Counted from the first letter of the stretch, positions 15,749 through 25,290 are shown. The stretch is 64,000 bases of DNA from UBA4575 sp002386945 (GCA_943789445.1 CALSUC010000001.1:186001-250000), one strand, 5' to 3'. Notes: a model not told the origin generated them from the letters alone. Numbers and translations: made by a program.

Positions 15749-16705
15749 TTAATCAGTTAATTTGTTTCGTAATTCTCGGGGTAAGGCAAAAGCAATATCT
15801 TCTTTTACGCCAGCCACCTCACGCACATCGGCATCACTTAGTCGCGAGACTTTTTCCATCACCTGCTGGACTAAAATTTCAGGCGCTGACGCGCCAGCGG
15901 TAATACCAATAACACTACTGCCATCTAGCCATTGTTCCGAAACTTGACTGGCGTCGTCGATAAGATAGGCAGCGATGCCTTTTTTACTTGCGATCTCTTT
16001 TAGACGGTTAGAGTTAGAACTATTATTTGAGCCGATCACCAGCAATAGGTCGCAATCATCTACGATGTCTTTAACCGCATCTTGGCGGTTCTGTGTGGCA
16101 TAACAGATATCATCTCGCTTCGGCGCTTGGATTTTTGGAAAGCGTTGTTGCAAGGCTTGGATAATGTCTTTGGTGTCATCAACCGATAAAGTGGTTTGGG
16201 TGACGTAGGCAAGCTCATCATTATTATCTAAGGCCAAATTAGTAACGTCTTCTATGGTTTCAACCAAATAGATCGTGCCACCATTCGCCTCATCATATTG
16301 ACCCATAGTGCCCTCAACTTCTGGGTGGCCTCGATGACCGATTAAAATCGTATCGCGTCCCTGTCGGCAATTGCGAATAACCTCCATATGCACCTTGGTC
16401 ACTAAAGGACAGGTTGCATCAAACACGGTTAGGCCGCGTTGCTTGGCTTCTTCTCTGACCGTTTGTGCAACACCATGTGCACTGAAGATGACGGTGGAGC
16501 TATCTGGTACCTGTTCTAGCTCGTCGACAAAGACGGCGCCTTTTTCTCGTAGGTTATTGACCACAAATCGATTGTGTACAACTTCATGACGGACATAGAT
16601 GGGTGCGCCAAATTGATCTAAGGCACGTTCTACAATCTCGATGGCACGATCGACACCCGCACAAAACCCGCGCGGGTTAGCCAGTTTAATCTGTACTTTT
16701 TTCAT
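15749..16705 (-). CDS. ispH: 4-hydroxy-3-methylbut-2-enyl diphosphate reductase
   Basis: Last enzyme of the MEP isoprenoid pathway; a [4Fe-4S] enzyme giving IPP and DMAPP. It has 318 residues from ATG 16705, matching the family (KKVQIKLANPRGFCAGVDRA); an upstream ATG in frame lies deep in lspA. The three cluster cysteines are in GFCAGV, DATCPLVTK and DICYATQNRQ. Also present are VRHEVVHNRFVV, SAHGV, GHRGHPEVEGTMGQ and the substrate Ser-Asn motif GSNNSSNSNRL. The start lies 20 nt inside lspA; the FKBP gene that usually separates them is missing. Confidence 0.97.
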   Translation of the reverse strand: MKKVQIKLANPRGFCAGVDRAIEIVERALDQFGAPIYVRHEVVHNRFVVNNLREKGAVFVDELEQVPDSSTVIFSAHGVAQTVREEAKQRGLTVFDATCPLVTKVHMEVIRNCRQGRDTILIGHRGHPEVEGTMGQYDEANGGTIYLVETIEDVTNLALDNNDELAYVTQTTLSVDDTKDIIQALQQRFPKIQAPKRDDICYATQNRQDAVKDIVDDCDLLLVIGSNNSSNSNRLKEIASKKGIAAYLIDDASQVSEQWLDGSSVIGITAGASAPEILVQQVMEKVSRLSDADVREVAGVKEDIAFALPRELRNKLTD

Positions 16706-17222
16706 CGCTGCTACTCTCAAGAAAAACATCTAACAATAAAATGATCGCACCAAGGCTAATGCATATATCAGCTAGGTTAAAGCTGGGCCAATGACAATTA
16801 TGGCCACCCATATAATCAGATAGCGGATAGAAAAAGGGTATGCATTGGCTGCTGCTTGAATAATAAAAGTCGACAAAGTCAGTGACCTTGGCCTGCACGA
16901 TACGATCGATCAAATTACCCAAAGCGCCAGAGATGATTAAGCTGATGGCTAGCGCCAAACGTTTTTGCGATTGATCCAAGCTGCGCAACCAAAATACAAG
17001 ATAGCCGGTGACGCCTATTGCGATAAAGCTAAACAACCAACGCTGCCAGCCCCCCGCATCACCTAAAAAACCAAAGGCGGCGCCTTCGTTATACACCAGC
17101 GTCATATTTAGATTAGGCATTAGCGGAATACTTTGAGCAAATTTGAGATTGCTGACGACAAAATATTTACTGATTTGATCGGCGGCAGTTAAGACGCCGA
17201 TCAAGAGTAGCCAGTTACGCAT
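16686..17222 (-). CDS. lspA: Lipoprotein signal peptidase (signal peptidase II)
   Basis: Inner-membrane aspartyl protease that cleaves the signal peptide of diacylglyceryl-prolipoproteins. It has 178 residues from ATG 17222, which overlaps the ileS stop by 8 nt; ATG 17240 would add six residues. Four hydrophobic segments are evident. Motifs are DQISKY (15-20), NEGAAFGFL (45-53), GALGNLIDR (99-107), VTDFVDFY (113-120) and FNLAD (148-152), the last two holding the catalytic aspartates. The loop between them is about 15 residues longer than in P. aeruginosa LspA and contains Cys127 and Cys143. Confidence 0.95.
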   Translation of the reverse strand: MRNWLLLIGVLTAADQISKYFVVSNLKFAQSIPLMPNLNMTLVYNEGAAFGFLGDAGGWQRWLFSFIAIGVTGYLVFWLRSLDQSQKRLALAISLIISGALGNLIDRIVQAKVTDFVDFYYSSSSQCIPFFYPLSDYMGGHNCHWPSFNLADICISLGAIILLLDVFLESSSDEKSTD

Positions 17223-20040
17223 AGAGACGTTGTTCACCATCGCCGTCCACATTACTCACGCAACGACCACAGAGTTCAGGATGATCGGTATGACTGCCAA
17301 CATCTGCACGCTGATGCCAACAACGTACACATTTCTCATGACTGGAGGCGGCAGCATGCACTTTGATTTCAATGTCATCCGCTAGTGTCAGGACATCACA
17401 GTCGGTAGGGGCTTTATCTAAGCCTGCAACCGTGGCCTCAGAGGTAATAAAGATAAACCTAAGTTCATCGCCGAGCTTAGTTAGTGATTGCTCAATATCG
17501 GTGGGTACGAAAATTGCGATAGCTGCATTTAGATTGGCGCCAATAACACCAGCCTCACGTTTTCCTTCCAATACCTTAAGCGCCGCTTGGCGCACATTAA
17601 AGATATTGATCCAATCTTGCTCGCTAATGGCATCGTCACTATTCAGTTGTGGCAGGGCCTGATACCAATGCTGCAAGAAGACCGAGTCACTGCGTTCACC
17701 TGGTAGTTGGGCATAGGCCTCTTCTGCGGTAAAGCTAAGAATAGGTGCTAACCAGCGTAGTAGTGCTTGGCTAATATGATAGACCGCTGTTTGTGCAGAA
17801 CGGCGCGGTAGGCTATCGCTGACTGTGGTGTAAACACGGTCTTTAATAATATCGAGGTAGAGACCACCAAGCTCAATACTGCAAAATTTATGCAGGAGTT
17901 GATACAACTGATGGAATTCATAGGCTTCATAGTGGGCACGTACTTGTTCTTGCAGCTGTGCGGTGTGATGCAAGATCCACCGATCCAAGGCAAGTAAGTC
18001 TTGATCCGCTACTAAGTCAGTCGCAGGCTCAAAGGAGTCTAAGTTAGACAAGAGATAGCGCACGGTATTTCTCATGCGACGATAAGAGTCTGCTGTGCGT
18101 TTTAGGATTTCATCTGACACCGTCATTTCTGAACTGAAGTCACTGGAGGCAACCCATAGTCGTAAAATGTCTGCACCCAATGATTTAAAAATCTTTTGTG
18201 GTGCAATAACATTGCCTTGTGATTTGGACATCTTATGTCCCTGAGCATCAACTGTGAAGCCATGAGTTAAAACGGTCTTGTAGGGTGCACAGTTATTCAT
18301 CGCGATGCTGGTCTTCAATGAAGACTGGAACCAACCGCGATGTTGATCTGATCCTTCTAAGTAGAGGTCGGCAGGGAAAGACAATTCTGGATTTGCGCGC
18401 ACTACTGACTCATGCGTGACACCAGAATCAAACCATACATCCAGCGTATCGCTGACCTTGCTGTAGTCTGCTGCTTCTTCACCAAGGACATCACTCGGCT
18501 CTAAATCAAACCAAGCCTGAATGCCTTCTTTTTCAATACGTAATGCCACCTGTTCAATTAGCGCGTTACTGTCTGGGTGTAGTTCTTGTGTTTCTTTATG
18601 CACAAATAATGGAATCGGCACACCCCAAGTGCGTTGGCGTGAAACACACCAATCTGGGCTGTTGCCTAGCATGCTAGTGATACGTGCCTTACCCCAGCTA
18701 GGCAGCCAACTGACGTTGTCTAATTCTTCTTGGCAACGTTGCAGTAAATTGTTTTTGGTCATGCTGACAAACCACTGCGGTGTGGCGCGGAAGATCAATG
18801 GTGTTTTTGTGCGCCAGCAATGTGGAAAGCTGTGTTGGATTTTACTTTGGAAGACAAGTTTATCGGCCGTGACCAGCGTGTCGATGATGTTCACTTCCAC
18901 TTTGTGTACGTGTTGGCCAGCAAATAATTCAACCTGTTCACGATAAACGCCATTGTCATTCACTAGGTTGAGTGTTCCTAAGCCATAGGCTTGGCCGACG
19001 ATAAAGTCATCCACGCCGTGGTCAGGTGCTGTATGGACTGCACCAGTGCCTGCCTCAGTGGTGACATGCTGACCTAAAACAACAGGCACACTACGGGCAT
19101 AAAAAGGATGTTGTAGTGCACTGTGTTCCAGCACCGCACCAGCACAGCTGGCAACGATGCGATAATCTTCAATGCCATAACGTTGCATTGAAGACTCAAC
19201 CAGGGCCTCTGCCATGATCAGGTATTCACGCGACTCGACTTCAACCAAGGCATAGTGCAGTTCGGGGTGTAGGCTGACGGCTTGATTGGCCGGTAAGGTC
19301 CAAGGTGTTGTGGTCCAGATTACGATGTGCGCATCTAGCTCTGCTTTAGCACCAGCAAAATGCTGTTTGAAGTCAGCCTGATCGACCGGCGTGAAACGCA
19401 CATCAATGGTGTAGGACGTCTTATCACGATACTCAACTTCCGCCTCGGCTAGGGCTGAGCCACTAGCGACACTCCAGTAGACTGGCTTGAAACCTTTTTC
19501 TAGATGACCGTTGTCGATAATCTTAGCCAATGAGCGGGCAATATTGGCCTCGACTTGGTAATCCATTGTCAGGTAAGGATTTTGCCAATCGGCAAACACA
19601 CCCAGACGAATAAAGTCCTCGCGTTGGCGGCTAACCTGCTGCTGTGCGTACTCGCGACAGGCTTGACGGAATTCTTTGGCCGTAATCTTATGGCCAGGCT
19701 TACCTTTTTTCTTTTCTACCATGACTTCGATCGGCAGGCCATGACAATCCCAGCCTGGAATCAATGGCGCGTTATAACCTTCCAACGTACGACTCTTGAC
19801 GATGAAGTCCTTCAAGATCTTATTTACCGCATGGCCGATATGGATGTCGCCGTTGGCATACGGTGGGCCGTCATGCAGGATGAAGCTCTTATCTGAATCC
19901 GCACTAAATTCTCGAATGCGCTGATAAATATCCATCTCCTGCCATTGCTTCAGTAACTCAGGTTCTCGATTGGCCAGATTTCCTTTCATCGGAAAACTAG
20001 TCTTAGGCAGATTTAAGGTCTTCTTGTATTGCTCGGTCAC
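17215..20040 (-). CDS. ileS: Isoleucyl-tRNA synthetase
   Basis: Class I aminoacyl-tRNA synthetase, 941 residues, as in E. coli (938). The start is GTG at 20040. The adenylation site is PPYANGDIHIGHAVNK near residue 58 (HIGH) and HKMSKSQGNV near 610 (KMSKS). The editing domain between has TTTPWTLPANQA and the conserved HTAPDHG. A C-terminal zinc finger, CVRCWHQRADVG...CGRCVSNV, marks the bacterial IleS1 type. It follows ribF by 31 bp and overlaps lspA, the common ribF-ileS-lspA operon. Confidence 0.98.
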   Translation of the reverse strand: MTEQYKKTLNLPKTSFPMKGNLANREPELLKQWQEMDIYQRIREFSADSDKSFILHDGPPYANGDIHIGHAVNKILKDFIVKSRTLEGYNAPLIPGWDCHGLPIEVMVEKKKGKPGHKITAKEFRQACREYAQQQVSRQREDFIRLGVFADWQNPYLTMDYQVEANIARSLAKIIDNGHLEKGFKPVYWSVASGSALAEAEVEYRDKTSYTIDVRFTPVDQADFKQHFAGAKAELDAHIVIWTTTPWTLPANQAVSLHPELHYALVEVESREYLIMAEALVESSMQRYGIEDYRIVASCAGAVLEHSALQHPFYARSVPVVLGQHVTTEAGTGAVHTAPDHGVDDFIVGQAYGLGTLNLVNDNGVYREQVELFAGQHVHKVEVNIIDTLVTADKLVFQSKIQHSFPHCWRTKTPLIFRATPQWFVSMTKNNLLQRCQEELDNVSWLPSWGKARITSMLGNSPDWCVSRQRTWGVPIPLFVHKETQELHPDSNALIEQVALRIEKEGIQAWFDLEPSDVLGEEAADYSKVSDTLDVWFDSGVTHESVVRANPELSFPADLYLEGSDQHRGWFQSSLKTSIAMNNCAPYKTVLTHGFTVDAQGHKMSKSQGNVIAPQKIFKSLGADILRLWVASSDFSSEMTVSDEILKRTADSYRRMRNTVRYLLSNLDSFEPATDLVADQDLLALDRWILHHTAQLQEQVRAHYEAYEFHQLYQLLHKFCSIELGGLYLDIIKDRVYTTVSDSLPRRSAQTAVYHISQALLRWLAPILSFTAEEAYAQLPGERSDSVFLQHWYQALPQLNSDDAISEQDWINIFNVRQAALKVLEGKREAGVIGANLNAAIAIFVPTDIEQSLTKLGDELRFIFITSEATVAGLDKAPTDCDVLTLADDIEIKVHAAASSHEKCVRCWHQRADVGSHTDHPELCGRCVSNVDGDGEQRLYA

Positions 20041-20071
20041 AGCAGTTGTATTCCTAGGATAGATAGCAGTG

Positions 20072-20995
20072 TTATTGATTGAAGTAGGTCTGTGCGGACT
20101 CTACATCTAATGATATTTGATGTTTAAGGGCTTCGAAAGAAGAGAATTTCTTTTCGTCTCGAAGCTTATGTAAGAAAGTGACGTCTAAGTTTTGCCCATA
20201 GAGGTCTTCTGTGCAATCAAAACAATGCACTTCAAGTTGGTTACGTTGGCCATTCACTGTTGGGCGGTTGCCGACATTAGCTACCCCCTGCCAATGATTT
20301 TGGCCATTCGAGGCGGTTACGACAAAGACACCACGAATCGGTAGGACTTTGCGACGTAGTAAAATATTTGCCGTTGGAAAGCCTATGGCACGGCCTCGTT
20401 TGTCACCATGAAAGACCTTACCTTTAATACTAAAAGCTCGACCTAGTAGTGACTCAACAAGATCAAAACGTCCTGCCTGTAATTTTTCACGGATCGCTGA
20501 ACTGCTCACACGAGACTCGCCATGTAGCAGGGTGCGGCAGTCTTGCACAGTAAAGCCAAGCTCCGCGCCCATGGTCTCTAATAATGCTAAATCACCGATA
20601 CGTTGATGGCCAAAGCGGAAATCATCACCGACCACAAGGTGTTGGATATTGAGGTCCTTGAACAAGATCTCACGAATAAAATCGGTAGCTGGCATGTTGG
20701 CCAGTTGCTGGTTGAAACGTAGGCAAACGAAATAATCAACAGCATACGCCTGCGCTAATTCTAATTTTTGGCGTAATGTGTAGATGCGAGCGGGTGCCCG
20801 TTCGCGTAGGAAAAATTCTTTTGCAGTCGGTTCAAAACTCAATAGCACTAATTTAGCCTGCTGTTCTCGTGCCTGTTCGCTGGCATAACGCAGAATGGCT
20901 TGATGACCCAGGTGGAAGCCATCGAAATTACCGATACTCGCAATGGTCTGCTGCTTCAGCTCGGGCAGCTGGTTTGAACTTCGTATTAAGCGCAT
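20072..20995 (-). CDS. ribF: Bifunctional riboflavin kinase / FAD synthetase
   Basis: Makes FMN then FAD from riboflavin. It has 307 residues with two domains: N-terminal nucleotidyltransferase (IGNFDGFHLGHQAI at about 21-34; VGDDFRFGHQRIGD; SSSAIREKLQAG) and C-terminal kinase (GRAIGFPTANI with the ATP/Mg loop, GVANVGNRPTV, and HKLRDEKKFSSFEALKHQI). It lies 6 bp after murJ and before ileS. Confidence 0.97.
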   Translation of the reverse strand: MRLIRSSNQLPELKQQTIASIGNFDGFHLGHQAILRYASEQAREQQAKLVLLSFEPTAKEFFLRERAPARIYTLRQKLELAQAYAVDYFVCLRFNQQLANMPATDFIREILFKDLNIQHLVVGDDFRFGHQRIGDLALLETMGAELGFTVQDCRTLLHGESRVSSSAIREKLQAGRFDLVESLLGRAFSIKGKVFHGDKRGRAIGFPTANILLRRKVLPIRGVFVVTASNGQNHWQGVANVGNRPTVNGQRNQLEVHCFDCTEDLYGQNLDVTFLHKLRDEKKFSSFEALKHQISLDVESAQTYFNQ

Positions 20996-21001
20996 AGCAA
21001 A

Positions 21002-22558
21002 TTATGGTGCGGGGTATTTAAATTGTGCTGGGCGTAGGCCGAGCAAGAATAAGGAGGCTGCATACGCTAGCACAGCTATGGCAATCAAGGCAGTTAAAAC
21101 CAAAACGCGTATCACCACTCCCCACTGCGCCCACTGACTAGGGTCAGGTAGGAGGCTCAGTAACAGACTGCTCAGGACTAGGGTCGCAATAACAATCTTA
21201 AAAAGTAGTCCCAAGTAGCGAATGTCTTGTTTCAATACCTGTTCTTGGCGTAAGCAGCGATACAGTAGAAATGCATTTAAGTAAGCCGCTAGGCTGGTCG
21301 CCAAGGCCAGTCCGGCATGAGCGCCGATCCATTCTTGTCGATGCCAGAGCCAGAGCAAAGACAGGCTGAGTGCAATATTGACACCGATGGCACTGACGCC
21401 AATCAGCATAGGCGTGCGTGTGTTCTCGCGTGCGAAAAATCCGGGGGCCAGTATTTTTATGGCAATAAAAGCGGGTAGGCCTAAGCCATAAGCGATCAGA
21501 CTGAGAGATGACATCTGTGTATCTAACGCGGTGAATGCACGGTATTGCATGAGGCTGATGATGATCGGTTCAGCCAATAAGATCAGCCCAACAGTCGCCG
21601 GGATTGCGAACAAACAAGTTAAGCGTAAAGCCCAATGTAGGCTATTATTAAAGTCATCACTGTTTGCTGCGACAAATTGGCGCGATAGCATTGGTAATAG
21701 GACGGTTGCGATAGCAACACCAAAGATGGCTAAAGGCAGCTCTACGAAACGGTCTGAGACATATAGCCAGCTAATACTGCCGACCGTTAGGAAAGAGGCA
21801 ATGACGGTATTAATAAGTAGGTTCAGCTGCACAATAGATGAACCAAAAATGGCTGGCAACATCAGTTTTGCAATACGCTTAACCCCGGCCTTAGCACCGG
21901 TTAGTCGGGGTATCGGCAGACATTTCTCTTTTAGTAAGAATGGGATCTGTAAGGCCAGTTGTGCCGCACCGCCAATGAATACACCCCAAGCTAGAGCGAT
22001 AATCGGCTGTGCCATCTTGGGGGCTAAGAAGATAGCTGCGAGGATCAAGGCAACATTCAGTAATACCGGGGTCAGCGCTGGGATGGCGAAACGCTGTTTC
22101 ACATTGAGTAGGCTGGCCGCCATCGCAGTCAGTGATATAAAGAATAAGTAGGGGAAGACGATCCTCAGCATATCGCTCGCCAGCTGTTGCTGCGTCGGAT
22201 CGTTAAAGCCGGGGGCAAATAAGGTGATCAACCACGGGGCGGTGAGCATGCCGAGTGCCGTGATAAACAGTAAAGCGAGGCTGAGTAGGCCGCTGCTGTG
22301 ATCAATGAGACGGCGAAATGCACTCTTATCCTGCTTTAAATGTGAGGTCATCACTGGCACAAAAGCCTGTGAAAACGCGCCTTCGGCAAAGATTCGGCGT
22401 AAAAAATTCGGGATGCGAAAGGCCACAAAGAAGGCATCGGTGCCGGCATTGGCACCAAATAGGATGAAAATGACGGCATCTCGCACATATCCGAATATAC
22501 GTGAGATAAAAGTAGCGCCGCCGACCGTTAAGGTCGCCTTTAAGGGAGGTTTAGTCAC
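21002..22558 (-). CDS. murJ: Lipid II flippase MurJ
   Basis: Inner-membrane MOP-superfamily flippase that moves lipid II to the periplasmic face. It has 518 residues and about 14 hydrophobic segments. The N-terminus TLTVGGATFISRIFGYVRDAV, FFVAFRIPNFLRRIFAEGAFSQAFVPV (in two stretches) and QLALQIPFL are family blocks; the essential arginines in ISRIFGYVRD and NFLRR are present. The first gene of the murJ-ribF-ileS-lspA-ispH minus-strand run, divergent from rpsT across a 174-bp intergenic region. Confidence 0.97.
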   Translation of the reverse strand: MTKPPLKATLTVGGATFISRIFGYVRDAVIFILFGANAGTDAFFVAFRIPNFLRRIFAEGAFSQAFVPVMTSHLKQDKSAFRRLIDHSSGLLSLALLFITALGMLTAPWLITLFAPGFNDPTQQQLASDMLRIVFPYLFFISLTAMAASLLNVKQRFAIPALTPVLLNVALILAAIFLAPKMAQPIIALAWGVFIGGAAQLALQIPFLLKEKCLPIPRLTGAKAGVKRIAKLMLPAIFGSSIVQLNLLINTVIASFLTVGSISWLYVSDRFVELPLAIFGVAIATVLLPMLSRQFVAANSDDFNNSLHWALRLTCLFAIPATVGLILLAEPIIISLMQYRAFTALDTQMSSLSLIAYGLGLPAFIAIKILAPGFFARENTRTPMLIGVSAIGVNIALSLSLLWLWHRQEWIGAHAGLALATSLAAYLNAFLLYRCLRQEQVLKQDIRYLGLLFKIVIATLVLSSLLLSLLPDPSQWAQWGVVIRVLVLTALIAIAVLAYAASLFLLGLRPAQFKYPAP

Positions 22559-22661
22559 AAGCTATTAAGTTGATTTATCAGCAAAAACCTTAAACTATCA
22601 CTCGCTAAATAGCACCCCTGGCGTTGCTTTATCGAGCGATACCTGGTGGTGATGTCTGCGG

Positions 22662-22690
22662 TTGACATTTATAGGTGGAGATCGCATAGT
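22662..22690 (+). promoter_or_regulatory. Sigma-70 promoter of rpsT
   Basis: TTGACA (22662-22667, perfect -35), 17-bp spacer, CATAGT (22685-22690, 4 of 6 to -10). Predicted start near 22697, leaving a leader of about 36 nt. Confidence 0.65.
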
Positions 22691-22732
22691 ACGCGACCCA
22701 ATAAGCTAGTACTGCATTTAAAAGGATAATAC

Positions 22733-22999
22733 GTGGCCAATAGCGCATCTGCACGTAAACGAGCCCGCACTGCGGAAGTATCTCGTCAACATAACGTGAA
22801 CATACGATCAAATCTTCGCACGCACATCAAAAACGTTGTTAAAGCGATTGATGCTGGTGATGCTGAAACTGCACAAAAGAATTACACTGCGGCTACCCCC
22901 GTTATCGATGCTTCGGTAAGCAAGGGTATTATTCACCGCAATAAGGCTGCTCGTCATAAGAGCCGCTTAAACGCACGTATTCGTGCGATCAGTGCTTAA
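22733..22999 (+). CDS. rpsT: 30S ribosomal protein S20
   Basis: An 88-residue basic primary-binding protein of 16S rRNA. The N-terminus ANSASARKRARTAEVSRQHN and NKAARHKSRLNARI near the C-terminus are typical. Translation starts at GTG, 22733, with AAGGA upstream. In E. coli rpsT uses UUG and this weak start is part of autogenous control, so a non-AUG start here may be conserved in purpose (inference). Confidence 0.97.
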   Translation: MANSASARKRARTAEVSRQHNVNIRSNLRTHIKNVVKAIDAGDAETAQKNYTAATPVIDASVSKGIIHRNKAARHKSRLNARIRAISA

Positions 23000-23041
23000 T
23001 TTATTTAGCTAACTGATCTAGATTTAGGCCTACTTTAAGTG

Positions 23042-23061
23042 AGACGCTTGCATTAGCGTCT
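23042..23061. terminator. Stem-loop between convergent rpsT and proB
   Basis: AGACGCT-TGCATT-AGCGTCT, 7 bp perfect stem. Only a short TTAG follows, so it is a weak terminator candidate. Confidence 0.45.
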
Positions 23062-23081
23062 TAGCGTGCTACCTAAGCGCG

Positions 23082-24209
23082 CTAAAGTAAGGCTAGATTA
23101 TCCCGATGGATTAACTCAGGTTCATCGATATAACCCAGTAATTTCTCTATCGCTGCTGACGGATGGCCAGCAATCTTTCGGCTTTCCTGACTGTTGTAAT
23201 TACTCAGTCCGCGCGCAATTTCTTTCCCTGTGGGATCGATTAAATGTACCAAATCACCCCGCTTGAACTCACCATCGACCGCTGTGATGCCGACTGCGAG
23301 CAGGCTAGCGCCATCTGAAAGTAGGACGCGTGTTGCGCCTGCATCCAGATGTAAACTACCTTCGGCCTGTAATTGATTCGCGATCCATTGCTTGCGTGCA
23401 GTCAGGGCCTCGATGGTTGGGTGTATCAACGTACCCTCATACTCACCACTAGCAACCGCTAACAAGGCCCCTTCAGTGCGGCCAGAGGTGATGATAGTAG
23501 CCGTTCCAGAGCGTTCAGCGCGTCTGGCCGCAGAGACCTTAGTCACCATGCCACCACGACCTAAGCTGTGGTGTGAAGGGCCTGCCACGGCGTCTAGACG
23601 GCTTTCTTGAGCGCTACATTCGCGAATCAGTTGTGCATCTGCATACTGACTCGGGTTGCGATCAAAGATACCGACCTGATCGGTTAGGATCACTAAATGG
23701 TCAGCATCGATCAGATTAGCGACTAATGCGGCTAGATTGTCGTTGTCACCAAAGCGAATTTCTTCGGTTGCCACGGTATCATTTTCGTTGACCACTGGGA
23801 TCACATTGAGCTTTAAAAGGGTCTGTAAGGTCGAGCGGGCATTGATGTAGCGTTGGCGATCACGCAAATCTTCGTGCGTGAGTAAAATCTGCGCGCTTTG
23901 TAGGTTACGTTTCTGTAGGGCCTGTTCATAGGCTTGGATTAAGCCCATCTGGCCAATCGCAGCTGCGGCTTGGAGTTCGTGTAGTGCCCGTGGGCGTTCC
24001 TGCCACTGCAATCTAGCCATACCTTCAGCGACTGCGCCAGAAGACACGAGAATGATTTCATAACCCTGCTGATGTAACCGGGTTATATCAGCACACCAGC
24101 GATCAATCGCTGCTAGGTTAAGTCCTTGGCCATCATTAGTGACCAGAGAGCTGCCAATTTTTATGACCCAGCGAGGTTTGTTCTCGCTACTCTTCTGCTG
24201 TTTCTTCAT
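23082..24209 (-). CDS. proB: Glutamate 5-kinase
   Basis: First step of proline synthesis, glutamate to gamma-glutamyl phosphate. It has 375 residues: an amino-acid-kinase domain (WVIKIGSSLVTNDGQGLN, VSSGAVAEGMARL, VPVVNENDTVATEEIRFGDND, VGIFDRNP, GRGGMVTKVSAARRAERSGTATII in pieces) and a C-terminal PUA domain from about 285. The start overlaps the end of obgE by 23 nt, so the two are co-transcribed. Feedback inhibition by proline is a family property. Confidence 0.97.
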   Translation of the reverse strand: MKKQQKSSENKPRWVIKIGSSLVTNDGQGLNLAAIDRWCADITRLHQQGYEIILVSSGAVAEGMARLQWQERPRALHELQAAAAIGQMGLIQAYEQALQKRNLQSAQILLTHEDLRDRQRYINARSTLQTLLKLNVIPVVNENDTVATEEIRFGDNDNLAALVANLIDADHLVILTDQVGIFDRNPSQYADAQLIRECSAQESRLDAVAGPSHHSLGRGGMVTKVSAARRAERSGTATIITSGRTEGALLAVASGEYEGTLIHPTIEALTARKQWIANQLQAEGSLHLDAGATRVLLSDGASLLAVGITAVDGEFKRGDLVHLIDPTGKEIARGLSNYNSQESRKIAGHPSAAIEKLLGYIDEPELIHRDNLALL

Positions 24210-25215
24210 GCTGATTCATCTGTGTAATGACATCTAAGCAAAGCTGTTTCAGACCTTCTCTGGTGCTGGATGAAACGGTATATAAGGGGCCGTCCCACGC
24301 GAGATCTGTGACCAATTGTTGTACCCGTTCTTCTGCTTCTTCTGGTAGTAGTAGATCAGACTTCGTACAGACCAGCCAGCGTTCTAGGTTGGAAACGGAT
24401 TCACCATAGCTTTGCAGCTCTTTTTCAATGGTGTTGTATTGCTCCAAAGGCGGGCCATTCGATTCTAGATCACCGATATCGACTAAATGTAGTAGCAGAC
24501 GACAGCGTGATAAGTGCTTTAGGAACTGAATGCCTAAGCCTTGACCCTGTGCAGCACCCGCGATTAAGCCAGGTAAGTCAGCCATCACAAAACTTTGTAA
24601 TGGGCCTACACGGACAACACCGAGGTTAGGATGCAGGGTGGTAAACGGATAATCTGCGATCTTTGGTTTGGCGTCTGATACGGCGGTAATCATCGACGAT
24701 TTACCGACACTAGGCATGCCAAGTAAGCCGACATCGGCTAATAGTTTCAATTCTAGGCGCAGTGCGCGGATATCACCGTCGCTGCCTTGGCTGATCTTGC
24801 GTGGTGCACGGTTGGTCGAGCTTTTAAAGCGGGTATTACCAAGGCCGTGGAAACCGCCATGGGCAACCAGTAGTTCTTGCTCTGATTTGCTCAGGTCACC
24901 AATCAACTCACCGGTGTCTTCATCGTAGACTTCGGTGCCAGTAGGTACGCTGATATAAAGATTATCTCCAGAACGGCCAGTACAATTGCGACCTCCACCC
25001 GGACGTCCAACGTCCGCCTTAAAGCTACGCGTGTAACGAAAGTCTGCGAGCGTGTTGATATTGTCGCTGGCGCGTAGATAAACGCTGCCACCATCGCCGC
25101 CATCACCGCCATCAGGGCCACCTTTCGCGACAAATCGCTCGCGACGGAAACTCATACAGCCTGCGCCGCCATTTCCACCAAAAACGTTTATCGTTGCTTC
25201 GTCTACAAATTTCAT
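24187..25215 (-). CDS. obgE: GTPase ObgE/CgtA
   Basis: Essential ribosome-associated GTPase for 50S maturation. It has 342 residues. A glycine-rich Obg fold (1-158: VFGGNGGAGCMSFRRE, GGPDGGDGGDGGSVYL) is followed by the G domain. The P-loop is GMPSVGKSS instead of the usual G-P-N-A-G-K-S; switch and G motifs YPFTTLHPNLGVV, DLPGLIAGA, TKSDLL are present. It follows rplU-rpmA behind a terminator and overlaps proB, the normal order. Confidence 0.96.
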   Translation of the reverse strand: MKFVDEATINVFGGNGGAGCMSFRRERFVAKGGPDGGDGGDGGSVYLRASDNINTLADFRYTRSFKADVGRPGGGRNCTGRSGDNLYISVPTGTEVYDEDTGELIGDLSKSEQELLVAHGGFHGLGNTRFKSSTNRAPRKISQGSDGDIRALRLELKLLADVGLLGMPSVGKSSMITAVSDAKPKIADYPFTTLHPNLGVVRVGPLQSFVMADLPGLIAGAAQGQGLGIQFLKHLSRCRLLLHLVDIGDLESNGPPLEQYNTIEKELQSYGESVSNLERWLVCTKSDLLLPEEAEERVQQLVTDLAWDGPLYTVSSSTREGLKQLCLDVITQMNQHEETAEE

Positions 25216-25260
25216 CTTATTGGGCTGCCTACTGAACCTTGGTTATCATACCGTAAAGCA

Positions 25261-25290
25261 AAAAAAAGCCCCGTAATAACGGGGCTTTTT
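25261..25290 (-). terminator. Rho-independent terminator after rplU-rpmA
   Basis: GCCCCG-TAATAA-CGGGGC-type stem (25268-25285) flanked by A7 and T5, so on the minus strand it ends in a long T-run. It separates rpmA from obgE, allowing lower expression of the latter. Confidence 0.9.

Noticed and set aside
21531..22151. 206-codon plus-strand frame
   Set aside because: Antisense shadow of murJ.
22629..22811. 60-codon minus-strand frame
   Set aside because: Overlaps the rpsT promoter and the rpsT N-terminus; no ribosome site.
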